From: Isoetes taiwanensis
Lineage: Eukaryota > Streptophyta > Lycopodiopsida > Isoetales > Isoetaceae
Assembly (NCBI GenBank): GCA_021234155.1
Contig: JAJEKV010000033.1
Coordinates: 12,843,614 to 12,907,613 of the forward strand
Reading direction: 5' to 3'
DNA: 64,000 bases
The number at the start of each line of letters is the position of its first letter. Positions within the stretch are counted from its first letter, which is position 1. The notes below the pieces were generated by a model. It was not told the origin of the DNA, ran no database searches, and worked only from the letters and a program-made list of their open reading frames with translations. A program made the position numbers and the translations under genes. Positions 42,905 to 54,600 of the stretch are shown piece by piece.

Positions 42905-44001
42905 GTCACATCTGTTTTGGGCACTGGTCGAGCCCCGCCCTTCAGACGGGTCGAGGGTTTGGGGCCCCGGCCGTCTCTTTGGCGACTGGAATGACTTGGA
43001 GCAGTGCGAGAAGGCATTTTTGGCACGCACTTGGGTGAAACCTTCACCCCCTATCGATTCTCGCTCAAGTAGAAATCGATTCTTGCGCCGGCAGCCCTTG
43101 ATAGACACATCTTCTATTTTTCGGAAAGTGGTTACTATGGGTGATGCTCTCGGCCCGCGACTTTTTGGCTTACACTCGTGGCCATGAGTCCGCAGCCGGC
43201 TTAGGGCTTTGTTGGAGGGGTAAGAGAGATCGCTGGTTCGCCCGGATGGAGCGTCGCAAGGTGAGAACCTGAGATCGTCTGGTTGAAGCGTGCCGATCGT
43301 GGATGACCGCGGGAGTACCTAGATGCTTGTTTCCTTGGCAAGCTCACGGGACCCCATTGCTCTAGAGCAGTCAAAATGGCCCATTACAAGGAGCACATCA
43401 ACCCGTGTTAGCCGGGGCCCACTTACCTCTACCTGCGTTCCCGGTGCCCCTTGAAAAAGCTTGGACTCATTGCCTCCATTCGCCGACAGGTGCCCACCAT
43501 CTTCGCGATCGAGGCGGGCGGTGGATTGGGGAACCCGCCGGGGACGTGCTCTGTCGATCCGTCAAGCGGGTGCCATTGAGGATGAGTCTCACACTTTCGA
43601 GTTGCCCGGCGTTCCGGTCGGTCGGCCGGATCACGGCCCCTTAGTGCGGCGGGCGTGCCCTTGCATTTGCCGATGAACACCGCCGCCGATCGTGCCACGG
43701 GGTCATATATCCGGGGAGGTGCTTGGACTGCGAGTCACCTTTGCCCCGCACCGGCTGTCCGTGACTAGGCACTACGGGGTGGTGCATGATCAGTATATAT
43801 TGGGATGTTTCGCATTTTATATGATTAGCACGGTTTGTGGCAGGTGATTTCGCCATGGTTTTCCCTCGAAACCCCGCCGCCGGGGGGGTTTTAATCAGAG
43901 GCAAGAATCCGCTTCTTTGCGTTTTTTGTATTGGGTCCCATAGACCGATTGGTCTCCGTGGACGATAAAAGTACCTTCCTTCCTTCCTTCCTTCCTTCCT
44001 C
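42905..44001 (+). mobile_element. GC-rich LINE 3' half with hairpin UTR and (CTTCC)n tail
   Basis: Sharply GC-rich against its flanks. Broken frames match the thumb and tail of the LINE at 55.2 kb: LEQCEKAFLARTWVK against LEQSE.., FRKVVTMGDALGPRL against FTSKVVAMDEARLP, and IEDESHTFELPGVP near the end. The 3' UTR has the hairpin GGTTTT/GAAACC (near 43856), the terminal block GGGTCCCAT...CCGTGGACGATAAAA (43933-43970) and a CTTCC pentamer tail (43974-44001). Reverse transcriptase motifs A to C are missing, so it is 5'-truncated and decayed. Confidence 0.8.
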
Positions 44002-44329
44002 CAAATCTGTCTTCCTTTCGTGAAAAATGAAAACGACATTCTTGTGCAAGGCATCCCGCAAAACACAATGATTTTTGCAGCTTCTATGGTCTTCTACTTC
44101 CTTCTGGATCAGGGTTTCTTCTAAATAAAAAATAGGTAGAGAGGAGCAGCGTAGAAAACTTGATTCAAATTGGCAATCAATGCCTCGGGCTTGAACCTGC
44201 AAGGGACGCATTGATTACGGAGTCCTGCGTCCCGCAAGGGGACCCAAAAGCCCGCAAAAGAGAGAGGGAACGCCGCATCCGGCGTTACTTGCGGCGTTCC
44301 CGGCACAACTAACAACACTCTCTCTTTTT
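44002..44329. other. no recognisable gene
   Basis: Short spacer with repeated 'gaacgccgcat.cggcgtt' palindromes near its right end, leading into the inverted duplication. Confidence 0.4.
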
Positions 44330-44990
44330 TTTATTTTTGGAGTGTGTTGGTTTTTGTGCCAGCCGCATGTAACGCCGCATGCGGCGTTCCCATGGTCTTG
44401 CAGCCCCCTTCCGGCATCCAGCTTTCCCCCTGCGGGATCCCGGTTGACGAAATTAAATCTTCCCTCTGGGGCATCCCAGTTGAGGAAATTAAATGGGGTA
44501 GGGAATTCGAATTGGCTGCCAGCATTGAATATGAAATCTAGAGTGAAGGAAGGATGGCAGTCTGTCTACGAAATTTGGGTTTAGCTTATTGCGCCTCAGC
44601 AAATCTGCCGTCTTGCCCATCTCATTGCGTAGGCCAGATCATTGCAGTAAGCCGGATCAGAAGCAGGTAAAGCACAAAGGACGATTCAAGCTTGCTGGGA
44701 TTGTGCAAAAAACTAACTATTCTTTTTCTTTTGTGTAGCTTGAAGAGTGCTTGGAGGCGCCAGCTTGCTGCTCTACGAAATTTCCCGGACCCACGATTCT
44801 CGATTCTTCTCTGTCTCATTTTGGGGCTTCGACTGGTTCTCATTTTGGCACCAAGGCTGGGTTAAAACTTGGAAACGTGAGTAGAGCATATCATTGATAG
44901 GCTTGCTTGGTCGGATCCTCTCAAAACTGATGAAGAAATGTTTATTTCAGGATTCAAAGCATTTGGAGTTGCTTCTGGAGCCAGTCTTCC
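44330..44990 (+). repeat. inverted duplication, left arm
   Basis: This arm matches the reverse complement of about 56740-57415 over its whole length. Shared landmarks: the palindrome AACGCCGCATGCGGCGTT (44371-44388; right copy near 57351-57368), 'gggaattcgaattgg', 'gctgggattgtgcaaaaaac', 'cttgaagagtgcttgga' and 'aagcctatcaatgatatgct' (in complement). Identity is high but not perfect, with small insertions. The arms are about 11.7 kb apart. The right arm keeps an intact exon where this arm has a frame-breaking extra base (ggaggcgcc), so this arm is the more decayed copy. Confidence 0.88.
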
Positions 44991-45047
44991 AGGGTAAGAT
45001 TCGTGACAGGGTTTTATTTTATCATGAGTTTTAACTGTTTGTACTTT

Positions 45048-45370
45048 TACAGAAGACCTTGAGTTTGAGTTTGGATTGGAGTTGCTCTTTGGCTTCTTCT
45101 TCTCTGGTGGCGTCTTCTTGCCAGAGCTCTTCCTCCGTTGAAACAATTCCAGTTGTGAATTTTTTCCCACAGGATAAATTGCGGAGCCTTGCCCGTCAAT
45201 TGACTGAGGAAAATTGCGTTTTGGAATGTCTGAAAGATTGTTCTTGCACTGGAGCTGTGTACAGAAGAGATACCATGTCCTGTTCTGTCACAGATCAGTC
45301 TCCTGAATTGAATGCTTTTTCTGCTGCAAATGAGGTTGAATTGAATGCTTTTTCTGCTGCAAATGAGGTG
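45048..45370 (+). pseudogene. unrecognised gene relic with PAN/Apple-like cysteine stretch
   Basis: After an acceptor (ttttacag) one frame reads QLTEENCVLECLKDCSCTGAVY and DTMSCSVTD. The spacing C...C..DCSC resembles the PAN/Apple domain found in plant G-type lectin receptor kinases, which binds carbohydrate or protein. The match covers only about 40 residues, and neither a lectin nor a kinase domain lies nearby. It ends with an in-frame 33-bp tandem duplication (45305-45370; ELNAFSAANEV twice) and a GT donor (gaggtgggt). The domain call is tentative. Confidence 0.35.
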
Positions 45371-45582
45371 GGTTTTATAAGGATGTTACATGCAAATCGA
45401 AGGGTATTGCGCCAGTTGAGCCACACTGAAAAATATTGTGAAATGGGTTATCATAGTTGTTACAGTGATGTTCTTTCTTTGCTTTGCTTGCTGCCTTTGC
45501 AAGTATTTCTGCTGATTAATCTTATATTCTTTTTAAATCTTCTATCCAGCTTTGTTTAAGCAAATCTTCGTTTGACATGCAG

Positions 45583-45632
45583 GGCACTATCAAGGTGGCA
45601 TACTGGGAGCTTATCTGCATTGTTCAATACCG
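45583..45632 (+). pseudogene. exon-like block HYQGGILGAY, left copy
   Basis: Bounded by AG (catgcag) and GT (gtcag), this 50-nt block reads HYQGGILGAYLHC. The same block with a 24-bp internal duplication occurs inverted at 54634-54707, together with flanking intron sequence ('cagctttgtttaag' and 'gtcagttctttatcttctct'). The protein is unknown. It belongs to the same duplicated gene region as the inverted arms. Confidence 0.5.
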
Positions 45633-46269
45633 GTCAGTTCTTTATCTTCTCTCATATATTCTATATAGGTCGGTTCTCCATATTCTTCCTATATTCTGTA
45701 ATATTGCAGTGGAGTGGCAGCCATCTATTTAGTGCTGCAGTGGAGTGGCAGCCATCTATTTCTGTTGTAGCATCCTATTTCTGTTTTTAGCTCTTATTTT
45801 GTGGCAATGGCCTAGCTAAGGATGTTGCTATTTTAACAAAATGTTTAAAAGTTGTTAAATACATGAAAGTAATAACCTGGTTCTTCATGTATAACCTTTT
45901 TCTAATCTTTCAATCTTTCTAATCTTTAGCTGTTGCAGCATCCTACTGCATCACCAATGCAGATATGCAAATCCTGCATTTCAACTTCGAAAACTAAGTT
46001 AAAACATTCAATGATTGTTTTGCAAAGAACACATACACTTGAAAGACATTGTCTGATTTCAAATGTGCGATGTACAGATGATGACAAGCACCATAGTAAG
46101 CTCATAGCCGACATGATCAGTAAATGGCAGAATAATGTAAAGATTGGTGGTGGATTAAGCTGAAAAGGAGGTACCATGGCAGGAAATATTCTGGATTTGG
46201 ACGTGAACGTGATCATCAAAATATGCACCGCTGTAAAAGCACTTGCAAGATTTTCTATTTTACAAGGCA
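45633..46269. other. duplicated intron-like sequence, no gene seen
   Basis: Part of it ('gtggcaatggcct' through 'ttgttaaatacatg', about 45798-45868) recurs inverted near 54780-54855, but in a different order relative to the HYQGG exon than on the right. This points to rearrangement after or before inversion. Confidence 0.5.
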
Positions 46270-46650
46270 TCATAGTATCAGATTGTGAGAAGGTATGTTT
46301 AGCAAACTTGGAGCCCTCATCAAGATTACAAAGTCTGATACAACTCTCCAACAACATAATCTCATACTCCCCTGTCTTGCATAAACATCAAGCAGAGCAG
46401 CTCTGCCAAGTACATACAATTCAAGTACAAGAAGAACTCTACAGAATAACAAGTGTCATACAACTCTGTCATTATAGAGTGCAATTACAAGCTGTTATAA
46501 CATAGTCTGATACATCACTGCCAATAAAGAGTCTGATACAACTCCGTCTTGCATAAAGACTGAGCAGAATAGGTGTGCCAATAACATGCAATTCAACTAG
46601 AAGAACAATGCTATAAGAACAACTCTGCAGAGGAACAAATCTGATACAAC
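46270..46650. repeat. degenerate tandem repeat around 'tctgatacaactc'
   Basis: The phrases 'agtctgatacaactc', 'cttgcataaa', 'gagcag' and 'tgccaa.tacatgcaattcaa' return three to four times between 46320 and 46640 with many changes. Non-coding. Confidence 0.65.
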
Positions 46651-48600
46651 TCGGATTGCAACAAAGTGGGCTTCAAGAGAGAATAAGATTCAAACAACAT
46701 GTCCATTGCAGAAACATTGCAGCCAGGAAGCATGTTCGCATGCGCTCCCTACAACCTTCTTTCAAAAAACTCCTTGAAGGGATCATCTCACTCACTGCAA
46801 GAAGTTTCCAGCAGGCAGCCAAGCTTGACTTACAAGCTTTTATAGCTGGTTTTTTATTCTCTGAGGATTCTTGAGCATCTATTTGAATCAAAGGATTTGC
46901 AGGACTATGTGCAACATAGGGCAAAGGAGGTACCATCTGATTAACCGGAGTCCAAGGAATCTCCTGTATCCAGGACCAGGGTGAAATTATGGCTGCAGAA
47001 ATTGGGACATATGGTTGGATGGCATATGTGGTTTTAGTTTCAAGTCGTCGAGAACAAGCAATATAATAACAAGGCAGATGTCTTCAGTCAGAACAACGTT
47101 GTGAGAACTTTTAATTGGGCGGGTAGTATTATGAATGCTTGCGTGGGCTTCTAGATTCATGCCCGGATTGACATGTGCCTATTTGACCTTTGCAGCTTCC
47201 ATATGATTTTTTGAGTCCCTTACAACCTGCTGCAGCAGTTGTCCAACAAGGTACCTTTAATATCTTTTAAATGCAGCAAATGTCGAACACTGATGGTTAC
47301 ATGTGGAACCACATAAAAACAGCTCAATAGTCGTGTTTGTACTCCTCGCCAGCTCTTGGTGGATAATAACAATCAGGTATAGTTGCAAATGACATTGTTG
47401 TTTACTTTTAGGAAGTGGGATGTTAAGAAATTGAGATGTCCAACGTCTTTTATTTGCATTAATTGGTAGCAAAAGGGACATATGACCTTAACGGATTTGT
47501 TGGTTATACATTTCTAGAAAGCTGATCATTGGGCTTACTCACAGAAACACATATACGTCAAGATCACAAGTATTTTGCCATGCAAAAAATGCATAAAATA
47601 ATCCCATGAAAATGAAGAATGCACCACATGATAATATTAACACCTTTTAATTGCATCTTTAATGTCTTTTCAATCTGTATTTTTTTTAATTTCATATGCC
47701 TTTTTAACATAGGACAACCATTATGCATAATGGATCATTTGATTTTTCTTATATTTGCAGAGCTTCTCGAGGGGTCCCTTAAGGGGCTCTTTAAAGAGAG
47801 GTTTCTTAGTGTGCTATGCAATTTGATTTAAATCACTAAAAAGACACATCTCCAACAAAAAGGAACTACAAACTATTATATGTAATTAAAAAAAAAAAAA
47901 TATTGTTGGTTTTCTCGATTTATATCTTCACTAAAGGTGTAAAATTGATACCAATTTTCCTCGAAGTTATTATTGTATTTTTGCATGTAGAGGCCATATG
48001 AGTTATTTTGCGAGTAGTTGAGAATATATGAATAATTGAAACTTAGATATGGACAACCTTATGCTATAGGGACAATATGGATGTTTAAATAAATGATGTA
48101 AAATATATACCATGCACAATATGGATCTTCCATTTGCAATATTATTGTTGAAGCAACATAACTCAATTTCCTTGGCTTTGCATTTTAGTCAGTGCAATAA
48201 ATGTTTGCCCCTCTTATTTTAGAAGCTTTAACTAATCCTAAATGTCACATGATTTTACATTGGACTTTTGGTAATGCATCAATGTTCAATCTCTACATTT
48301 GCCCGTCCTTGACCCTTTATCGAGGAAAGACTATCTATTTTTATCTCAATGATTGCATGCATTGGATTATAACATTGTTCAAGGTTTTGTATCTACAAGT
48401 AAGTGTATAAAGAAGTAGAACTAAAGCATATATCAAGCCCTATTTGCAAAATCTTTGGCAATCATGAGTGCAACATTGTCATTGGTTGTGTGGATAGTTA
48501 CTTCGACTCAATATAGACTAGCATAAGTAAATAATAAGCATACGTCAATGTGGCACCATTGCTATATAATTTGAACTCATGCACGGCAATGCCTGTGTTT
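46651..48600. other. no recognisable gene
   Basis: AT-rich. It may include the left end of the Helitron whose 3' end is at 50159, but no TCTMTAYTA-type start was found, so no left boundary is given. Confidence 0.4.
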
Positions 48601-48603
48601 CAG

Positions 48604-49135
48604 AAAGACATGGCAGAGGTGCAAGAAGATGTGGACCGTCTATATAACAACGAACGTATTATCTTCGACCGTGTGATCGATGGGCACATTACGTTAGAAA
48701 AAGGACAGGTGTTTTTCATTCAGGGTCCATGTTGTCTTATGTTCGTGCTAAAGGTATCGTTGCACTTGATGTTGCTTCTTCAGGAATTGCATCCACTTTA
48801 TTGAAGGGCGAGCGCAGTGCACATTGAAGATTCAAGATATCAATAAACATAGATAAAACATCAAGTTGTGATATTCCAAAGCATTCCGCATTCCCCATTC
48901 ACGTTTCAAGATACCCATAGGGGCACATGAGTCATCTACCTGCAACATTCCAAGGCAGTCAGAATTGGCAAGACTCATTCGAGCATGTCGGTTGATTGTA
49001 TGGGATGAGGCGCCAATGATGCATAAGTGGATATTTGAGGCAGCAGATAGAACATTAAGAGATGTGATGGGCAATCAACAGACCCCTTTTGGTGGGATTC
49101 CAATGCTATTGGGAGGGGACGTCAATATAGTGCAT
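48604..49135 (+). pseudogene. PIF1-like helicase relic of a Helitron
   Basis: Plant Helitrons encode a Rep/PIF1-like helicase. Here ERIIFDRVIDG...GQVFFIQGP (48646-48728) matches the start of the helicase, but the Walker A loop that should follow (GGTGKT) is gone. In another frame, VRAKGIVALDVASSGIASTLL then ERSAH continues (about 48740-48815). The Walker B part IVWDEAPMMHKWIFEAADRTL and FGGIPMLLGGDV lies at 48995-49125. The frame changes and the lost ATP-binding loop mean no active helicase. With the 3' terminus at 50130-50159 it marks this stretch as a decayed autonomous-type Helitron. Confidence 0.82.
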
Positions 49136-49206
49136 GCGCATGTATTTTTTTTCAAGGGTTTTCATATTTCTTTGACATTTGTTGACCTTTTGAATGTGTG
49201 CAGATC

Positions 49207-49825
49207 ATGAAGCCCTACACACCCTTTGTACCTCGGGAACTTGGAAATCCTAAGCCAAGGGCGATAGTTCACGTACATCGTAGGGATGGTGAGTGTAAGA
49301 TTTGTTAACAATAATAATTGCTTATATGTTTCTTAATAGGTTTTTTATCATCTTAAATCAGGAGTTTACCAATGCATTTCTCCAATTTTTTTTTTGAAAT
49401 GATATCTTATTATTGTAGGGAGTTATGCGATAGTTGATAACACCCGCTGGCGTGTTGCTATATTGGAGTCAAAAAGATTCCCCTCCAAGTATACGTGCAG
49501 GGGAACTTGCTTCAGGTCAGGAGGCATCACACACATTGGTGTTTGTGATGGGAGACGGTTTAAGGCTTGGGCATCGATCCCACATGATGCAGTTGGTGAT
49601 TACGAGCTTCCTGAATTTCTAACAAAGCATAACATTATTGTTGGTAGACCTGAGTCGCGCATGTGGGACATGGTATCAGAGCATGTTTATACATTCATGT
49701 TCGCCACCATAGGCACGACGGGAGGAGCTTCTATACCTATCAGCTTCGGAACTGAGCTCCACATCGAGCCGACAGACATTCCTAGAGTTCTTTGGGATAT
49801 GTTCTTCATGATGTGGATCTATTGA
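49207..49825 (+). CDS. unrecognised two-exon ORF inside the Helitron
   Basis: Exon 49207-49288 (donor gatg|gtgagt) joins 49419-49825 (acceptor attgtag) in frame to give a 162-aa protein without stops. It starts MKPYTPFVPRELGNPKPRA and contains DNTRWRVAILESKRFPSKY, HIGVCDGRRFKAWASIPHDA and GGASIPISFGTELHIEP. I do not recognise the family. There is no signal peptide or clear membrane span. It lies between the helicase relic and the Helitron 3' end, where plant Helitrons sometimes carry captured gene pieces. Intactness next to a decayed helicase is notable. It could also be translated chance sequence, but paired splice sites and frame agreement argue against that. Confidence 0.45.
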
Positions 49826-49918
49826 CAGGCATAACCTGTATTTGCACCAAAAATATTTTGTACTTGCGTGTAGACCCAGTATATTTGTTTAACATTTTGT
49901 TTGAACTTCATATTATCT

Positions 49919-50060
49919 GTACACTTCAAAGGTAGAGTTTGTTTCACTATCTGTATGTGTCTATTGCATGTAAGCATATATTGCCTTATGTGTACACTTT
50001 AAAGGTAGAGTTTGTTTCACTATCTATATGTGTCTATCGCATGTAAACATATATTGCCTT
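49919..50060. repeat. tandem duplication near the Helitron 3' end, about 76-bp unit
   Basis: 'tgtacact..aaaggtagagt' then 'ttgtttcactatctgtatgt' and 'gcatgtaagcatatattgcc' occur twice with few changes. Such subterminal repeats are common in Helitrons. Confidence 0.88.
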
Positions 50061-50129
50061 AAATGCATTGCACATGTTCATGACACGACCATAACAAACG
50101 CACATAAATGCCTTCACATGTCCACGACG

Positions 50130-50159
50130 AATGCTCGGCATCGCCGGGCACACGTTTCT
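50130..50159 (+). mobile_element. Helitron 3' terminus, plus orientation
   Basis: Hairpin GCTCGGC, ATC loop, GCCGGGC, then ACACGTTT and CTAG followed by T. One stem base differs from the other two termini (G-T type mismatch). Its element extends to the left and includes the PIF1 relic. The left end was not found. Confidence 0.82.
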
Positions 50160-50186
50160 AGTGGATAAGAAACGTGTCGCAGCCCA

Positions 50187-50872
50187 ATCTCGTACAGCCG
50201 GTTGAGTGCCGGCTTGTCTTGGTGACAGATAAATTGAGAGTTCACACAGATGAATGACGATCTTCACAAGCTTGTGCAGTCAATTGAATGCTGGCCTGAC
50301 AGGGTTCTTGGACTAATGGAGAGGTCGCACAGATGGGTCTGCCTGGAGCAAGGTTGTACCGACGAATCTAGCTGGCTGAGTTTGCAGAATATAGGGCTTC
50401 CGCTTAAGGCAAAGTTGTACAAGCAATATTTGCTTGTTCTTCTCTTACAAGGTAGCGTGTCTTTGACTAAACTTGTGTTGTTGAAAAGGATTTCAATCAT
50501 AACCAGATCTATTCTTAGTGGCATCCCTGATCTCCACATCACTGGCACGATTTTTCTTAGTCTGTCTCCCTCCCTTTATCTTCCCTTTAAAATGGACAAA
50601 GAGTTTGATTCAAATGGATACTCCATCAGTGCAAGTGAGGAAGAACTTGATGAGCTCCTATAGTTCGAATTACAGTGGTGTCTTGCTGAGATTAACATGG
50701 CAAATATGCAAGTTCCTGTGAACGTTGGAGGCAGCAAAAGGGCACATATGGAGGATCATGAAAGCAAAGAAAATAGCAGCACTAAGAATCTAGCAAGGAG
50801 GAATGCACGGGAAACATCTTCAGTTCCTGAAACTCAAATACATGAGTATAATTCTGACCATGAGGATTTACA
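50187..50872 (+). pseudogene. copy of an unrecognised gene with a nonsense codon
   Basis: 50187-50711 matches 63476-64000 with five substitutions by my count. An upstream frame (about 50250-50450) reads MNDDLHKLVQSIECWPDRVL and YKQYLLVLLLQ, ending at a GT donor. A second frame starts at ATG 50592 (MDKEFDSNGYSISASEEEL) and meets TAG at 50661-50663, where the right copy has GAG. Beyond the stop the frame continues as FELQWCLAEINMANMQVPVN and runs to a donor at about 50872 (tttacag|gtacct). The protein is unknown; it is acidic and serine-rich. The stop makes this copy the likely derivative. Confidence 0.7.
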
Positions 50873-51002
50873 GGTACCTTTAGTTAATTTTCTTCTGAAC
50901 TAAAAGCTTTGAGTGACTCAAAATCAGTCTTATGGACCTATTAGATCTAGGGATTATGTATGTTGATCCGAATTCCTAATGGGAGGTTTTAATGCCCCAT
51001 CC
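50873..51002. other. spacer, no gene
   Basis: Intron-like sequence following the gene copy; nothing else visible. Confidence 0.4.
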
Positions 51003-51225
51003 TGCAAATAAGATTGCACTTAGACGAGATTCAGGCTTTCTTGGTTAGATCTCCCTTGATTTAGAGGGCTTGGAGTTGTTCAAAAGCAGTTTACATCAAA
51101 TACAGTGATATCATGCAAATAAGTTGGCCCTTAGACGAGATTCAAGCTTCCCTGGTTAGATCTCCCTTGATTTTGCGTGCTTGGAGTTGTTCAAAAGCAG
51201 TTTACATCAAATTCAGTGATTTCTG
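51003..51225. repeat. tandem duplication, about 111-bp unit
   Basis: 'gcaaataag.ttg' through 'cttagacgagattca', 'ggttagatctcccttgattt' and 'agttgttcaaaagcagttta' occur twice in a row, the copies differing at scattered sites. Located in the presumed intron after the pseudogene copy. Confidence 0.9.
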
Positions 51226-51582
51226 TGATTACAATGATGAAACAATGGTGTAGCAGGTTCGAATAAATGTTTACTGCTAATAACATTACTTAATATGCTG
51301 GCTTAAACTTTCTTACACCTTTTTAGTTCGTATAAACGGTAAGATTTAACTTATGATGATATGCTTGCTACGGCTAGTTTCAGTTGTTAATGCTACTGTA
51401 AAATGATAGGTGTAAGGTAATGACGAGAAAAGAGAATTTGAAACAGTTTTGCTAGTTGAGCTATGTTTGTATTTATGGCTACTAGTTGCTGGTTTTAACT
51501 AGTGGAACAGAAGATTTACTTGGTAATTATTGGTGGTTATTCCTTTAAGCTAAGAGTTTGGCTACTTTCTTTATAAAAACGA

Positions 51583-51611
51583 CTAGAAACGTGTGCCCGG
51601 CGATGCCGGGC
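51583..51611 (-). mobile_element. Helitron 3' terminus, minus orientation
   Basis: Read on the minus strand: GCCCGGC, ATC loop, GCCGGGC, ACACGTTT, CTAG, then T. This is the same terminus as at 50130-50159, pointing the opposite way. Its element extends to the right. No clear 5' start (TCTMTAYTA on the minus strand with A before it) was found, so the length is unknown. Confidence 0.82.
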
Positions 51612-54600
51612 ATTTTCATGGACGCATGACTAAGTAAACCTAATAGAGTTTGTAGGTGGAATGAATAGTTGTAAATATAATTGTGTTAATGTAATGGAGT
51701 GCCAAGTGTAAAGCATTATAGCAGAATCCAATGCATAGTGGAGTGTAGCGAGAAATTGTATATTAGCATTGTAGGCACATGAATAGTAATCGATGTATAC
51801 ATGTGTGCATGCGTGTGTTCATAGTATCTAGTCTGGTCTATAAACTGATTGATGGTGAAAAATGTTCTTGTAAAAATCATATTTCCGCAACATATAAATA
51901 ATAGAGTCAAAGTTGTAGATCAATAGATAGGTTTTGTGGCTGTTCTTCAATATCATGTAAGATGTTTAGCAATACTAAACATATGTGCAACAAACATTCT
52001 AATGCTTTTGTCTGTCTATATGATTATATGTGGAGTCTATAATAAATGTGTGGAAGTTGTGGAAATGTCAACTGGCCAATCATTCTTTCGAGTTGTGGTT
52101 AATTTAATGAAAAACCTTATATTGGCACTGGTTAAAAACCTTAAAATGGCATTAAAATTTGTGTAAAAAAGGCTACTGTATATGCCAAATCAAGTAATAA
52201 AATATTGATGCAAAACCAAGTAATAAAAAACATTGACTTGGAGAGCTTTAACAAACAACTGTTAATATAGAATGGAGAAATTGGAATAATATTTTATCTT
52301 GAGAGCTAATAGTGCCAATATAGAATGGAATAGTACTTTATCTGATCACTGGTTCAGTAGTTTAAAAATCAGTGAGTGCAAGAAGCGACTCGTAAGAAAC
52401 ATTCTCTATATTATAAACGTGTTTAAGATAATGTGCGCCACACATTTGAAAGGAATCAAATGTCATGGTATTGAGGCCAACACGACATGCAACAGCTGAT
52501 ATATACTCGAATTCCATAAGGCTCGAAGTTGGCATCCATTTTCAGAATTGCTTGCTATTATGGGTTTGAAGATCAATTGCTTCCATTTTTAATTTGCCTG
52601 AACATGCGATCAATGAGTGCAACCTCTATTACGGACCCTAAATAATAGAATTCAACGATGATTGATGACAATTAACATAATGAAGCCTCTGTTAAAATTC
52701 GCATTTGAGTATTTTGAGCAAGGATGCAGACATCTGCAATAATGTTGAACCAACTTTAAAACGGATATGAGCCTTCGCTCCACTGCAAAGGCTCTCAAAA
52801 AGGCTCTCCTGCAAACAAAATTATAGCTTAGTCTAATTGAGGATGCTAGATATCACAAATAGAGCAAAACGCAAGTAAGATCGTCATGCACACTTAGATT
52901 ATCCACATCATAAAGGTGGCATAGTCAACCCTAGCTTTGCTACGTCAAGCTCCACTGGAATTAAGGACATGAAAGAAGCTAATAAAGCCCCTCAGTTTAT
53001 AAATCCACTAAATGTTAATGGCATTCACATGACTTTCGATGCCAATGCATAGCAAGAGGTCTTTTAGATTGGGTTCAAAAGGCTCCACCGTATTCTCCAA
53101 ACAGTGATTCCAAGGGGCAGTAAGATACTTCCGTTCAAGAAAATCTTTTGATCTATTTTATGTTGAAATGCAGATGTGAGAGCCTTGAAATGAAGAACAA
53201 ACTAACTTTATAGAGAGAGAGAATTACCTGGTTCTTGGATTGCGTATCAGATCATTGTAAAGTATCAACAACTTCAAAAGCATTGCTTCATAAACCTTGC
53301 AGATATGTCAAAGCACTTGCAGATTCCCTTCTTGTGGTAGGCAATGCCTGTGTTTACATAATAAAGCACCAGTATTTATGAGATGAATATGGAACACTGG
53401 GTTAACTGGATTAAAACGATCATTTGAGACTAACTTTAGAAGAAACAAATTGTAAGAAAACTTGATCTACACGAAATACCCACAACAAAAAATGGAACAA
53501 TCCTTTAACCAGCTGCAGAAAATAAAATGACAGCAAATCTGACCACGAACAGAAACACAAACAATAAATACAAATCTGGAGTTCTAAAGAACCTGAAGGC
53601 TGGAAGTGAACCGAAAAATTAGGACCAATATTTTAAATAATGAATAGTGCCGAGGCAGAAGTTGGAAATGCCACTTATGAAGCTGGAATAGCATGGGCAA
53701 TATGGAAAGAATACACTACACAATTTCATGATCACACTGCAGAGCATATACCTTTTGGACAATGTATAGAAAATACACTATGATTACATTGACACTCTAA
53801 CAAATATTGTACTTACAGAGTTATCGACACAGATCATTGCAGCCATGTACAACAATCTTGCAAAAAGTGACATTGATCCAGCTCTTGCACGTGCGCGAAT
53901 ACAGGCTCCAGCCTTCTCACAATAAATGGTGATGTCAAATTGACATGGAGCCCTCCGTCATGGATGAAGTAATGAGCTGCCAAGAATTCAGACCCAAATT
54001 TGGATCTTATCAACAGCTCAAGTACTCACAATAGCAAAGAGGATGAGGAGGGGAAGATTATACATAACAAATAGACATCCCTTGAATCAAAGAGGCTCCG
54101 ACGAAAAGATCTGCCCCGGATCTTATTGGTCTCTTGATTGGCTGGCTTCATCTTTTGATGCACGGCATGCTAGCTATATTATTGACGTAAACAAAGCCAT
54201 TTAGATGATTATAGACTTCATTACCGATGGCAACCATAAGACCTAATGATTGACGGCTCTCATACTCTAATGATACCTTGCTGGTCCTAGGAAGATGATT
54301 GCATAATGTCTTGCTAAACTGACAATCAAAAGAAGAGCATCTAGGCAAATGCACACTGCCTGACTAAATTTAGTATAAGAACTAACATTTCTTTAGCAGT
54401 TTCAATTGCATCTTTCATGATATATAATGCAAAAGATAATCAACAAAAGTCATGGACCAGAGAATTTGACAGCAATATTGATATCATGGATTGAAAAGGA
54501 CCACAATATTGATATCAGGGATTGAAAAGAACAGCAAGGTACATGTCTATCCTAGCCCACATAAGAAAAGGATCTTAAACCTATAGCTCCAAATGGCATA

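Noticed and set aside
42905-43970. Bacterial contamination as the source of GC-rich sequence
   Set aside because: The same family occurs at 13.8 and 55.2 kb within plant-like DNA and carries LINE thumb and 3' UTR signatures.
44342-44584. Coding use of the AACGCCGCATGCGGCGTT palindrome region
   Set aside because: Several frames are open by chance; no motif, and the two arm copies do not keep one frame.
52262-52275. Helitron 5' end (TCTATATTA on the minus strand) for the 51583 terminus
   Set aside because: The flanking base is not A as the insertion rule requires, and the motif is likely by chance in AT-rich DNA.
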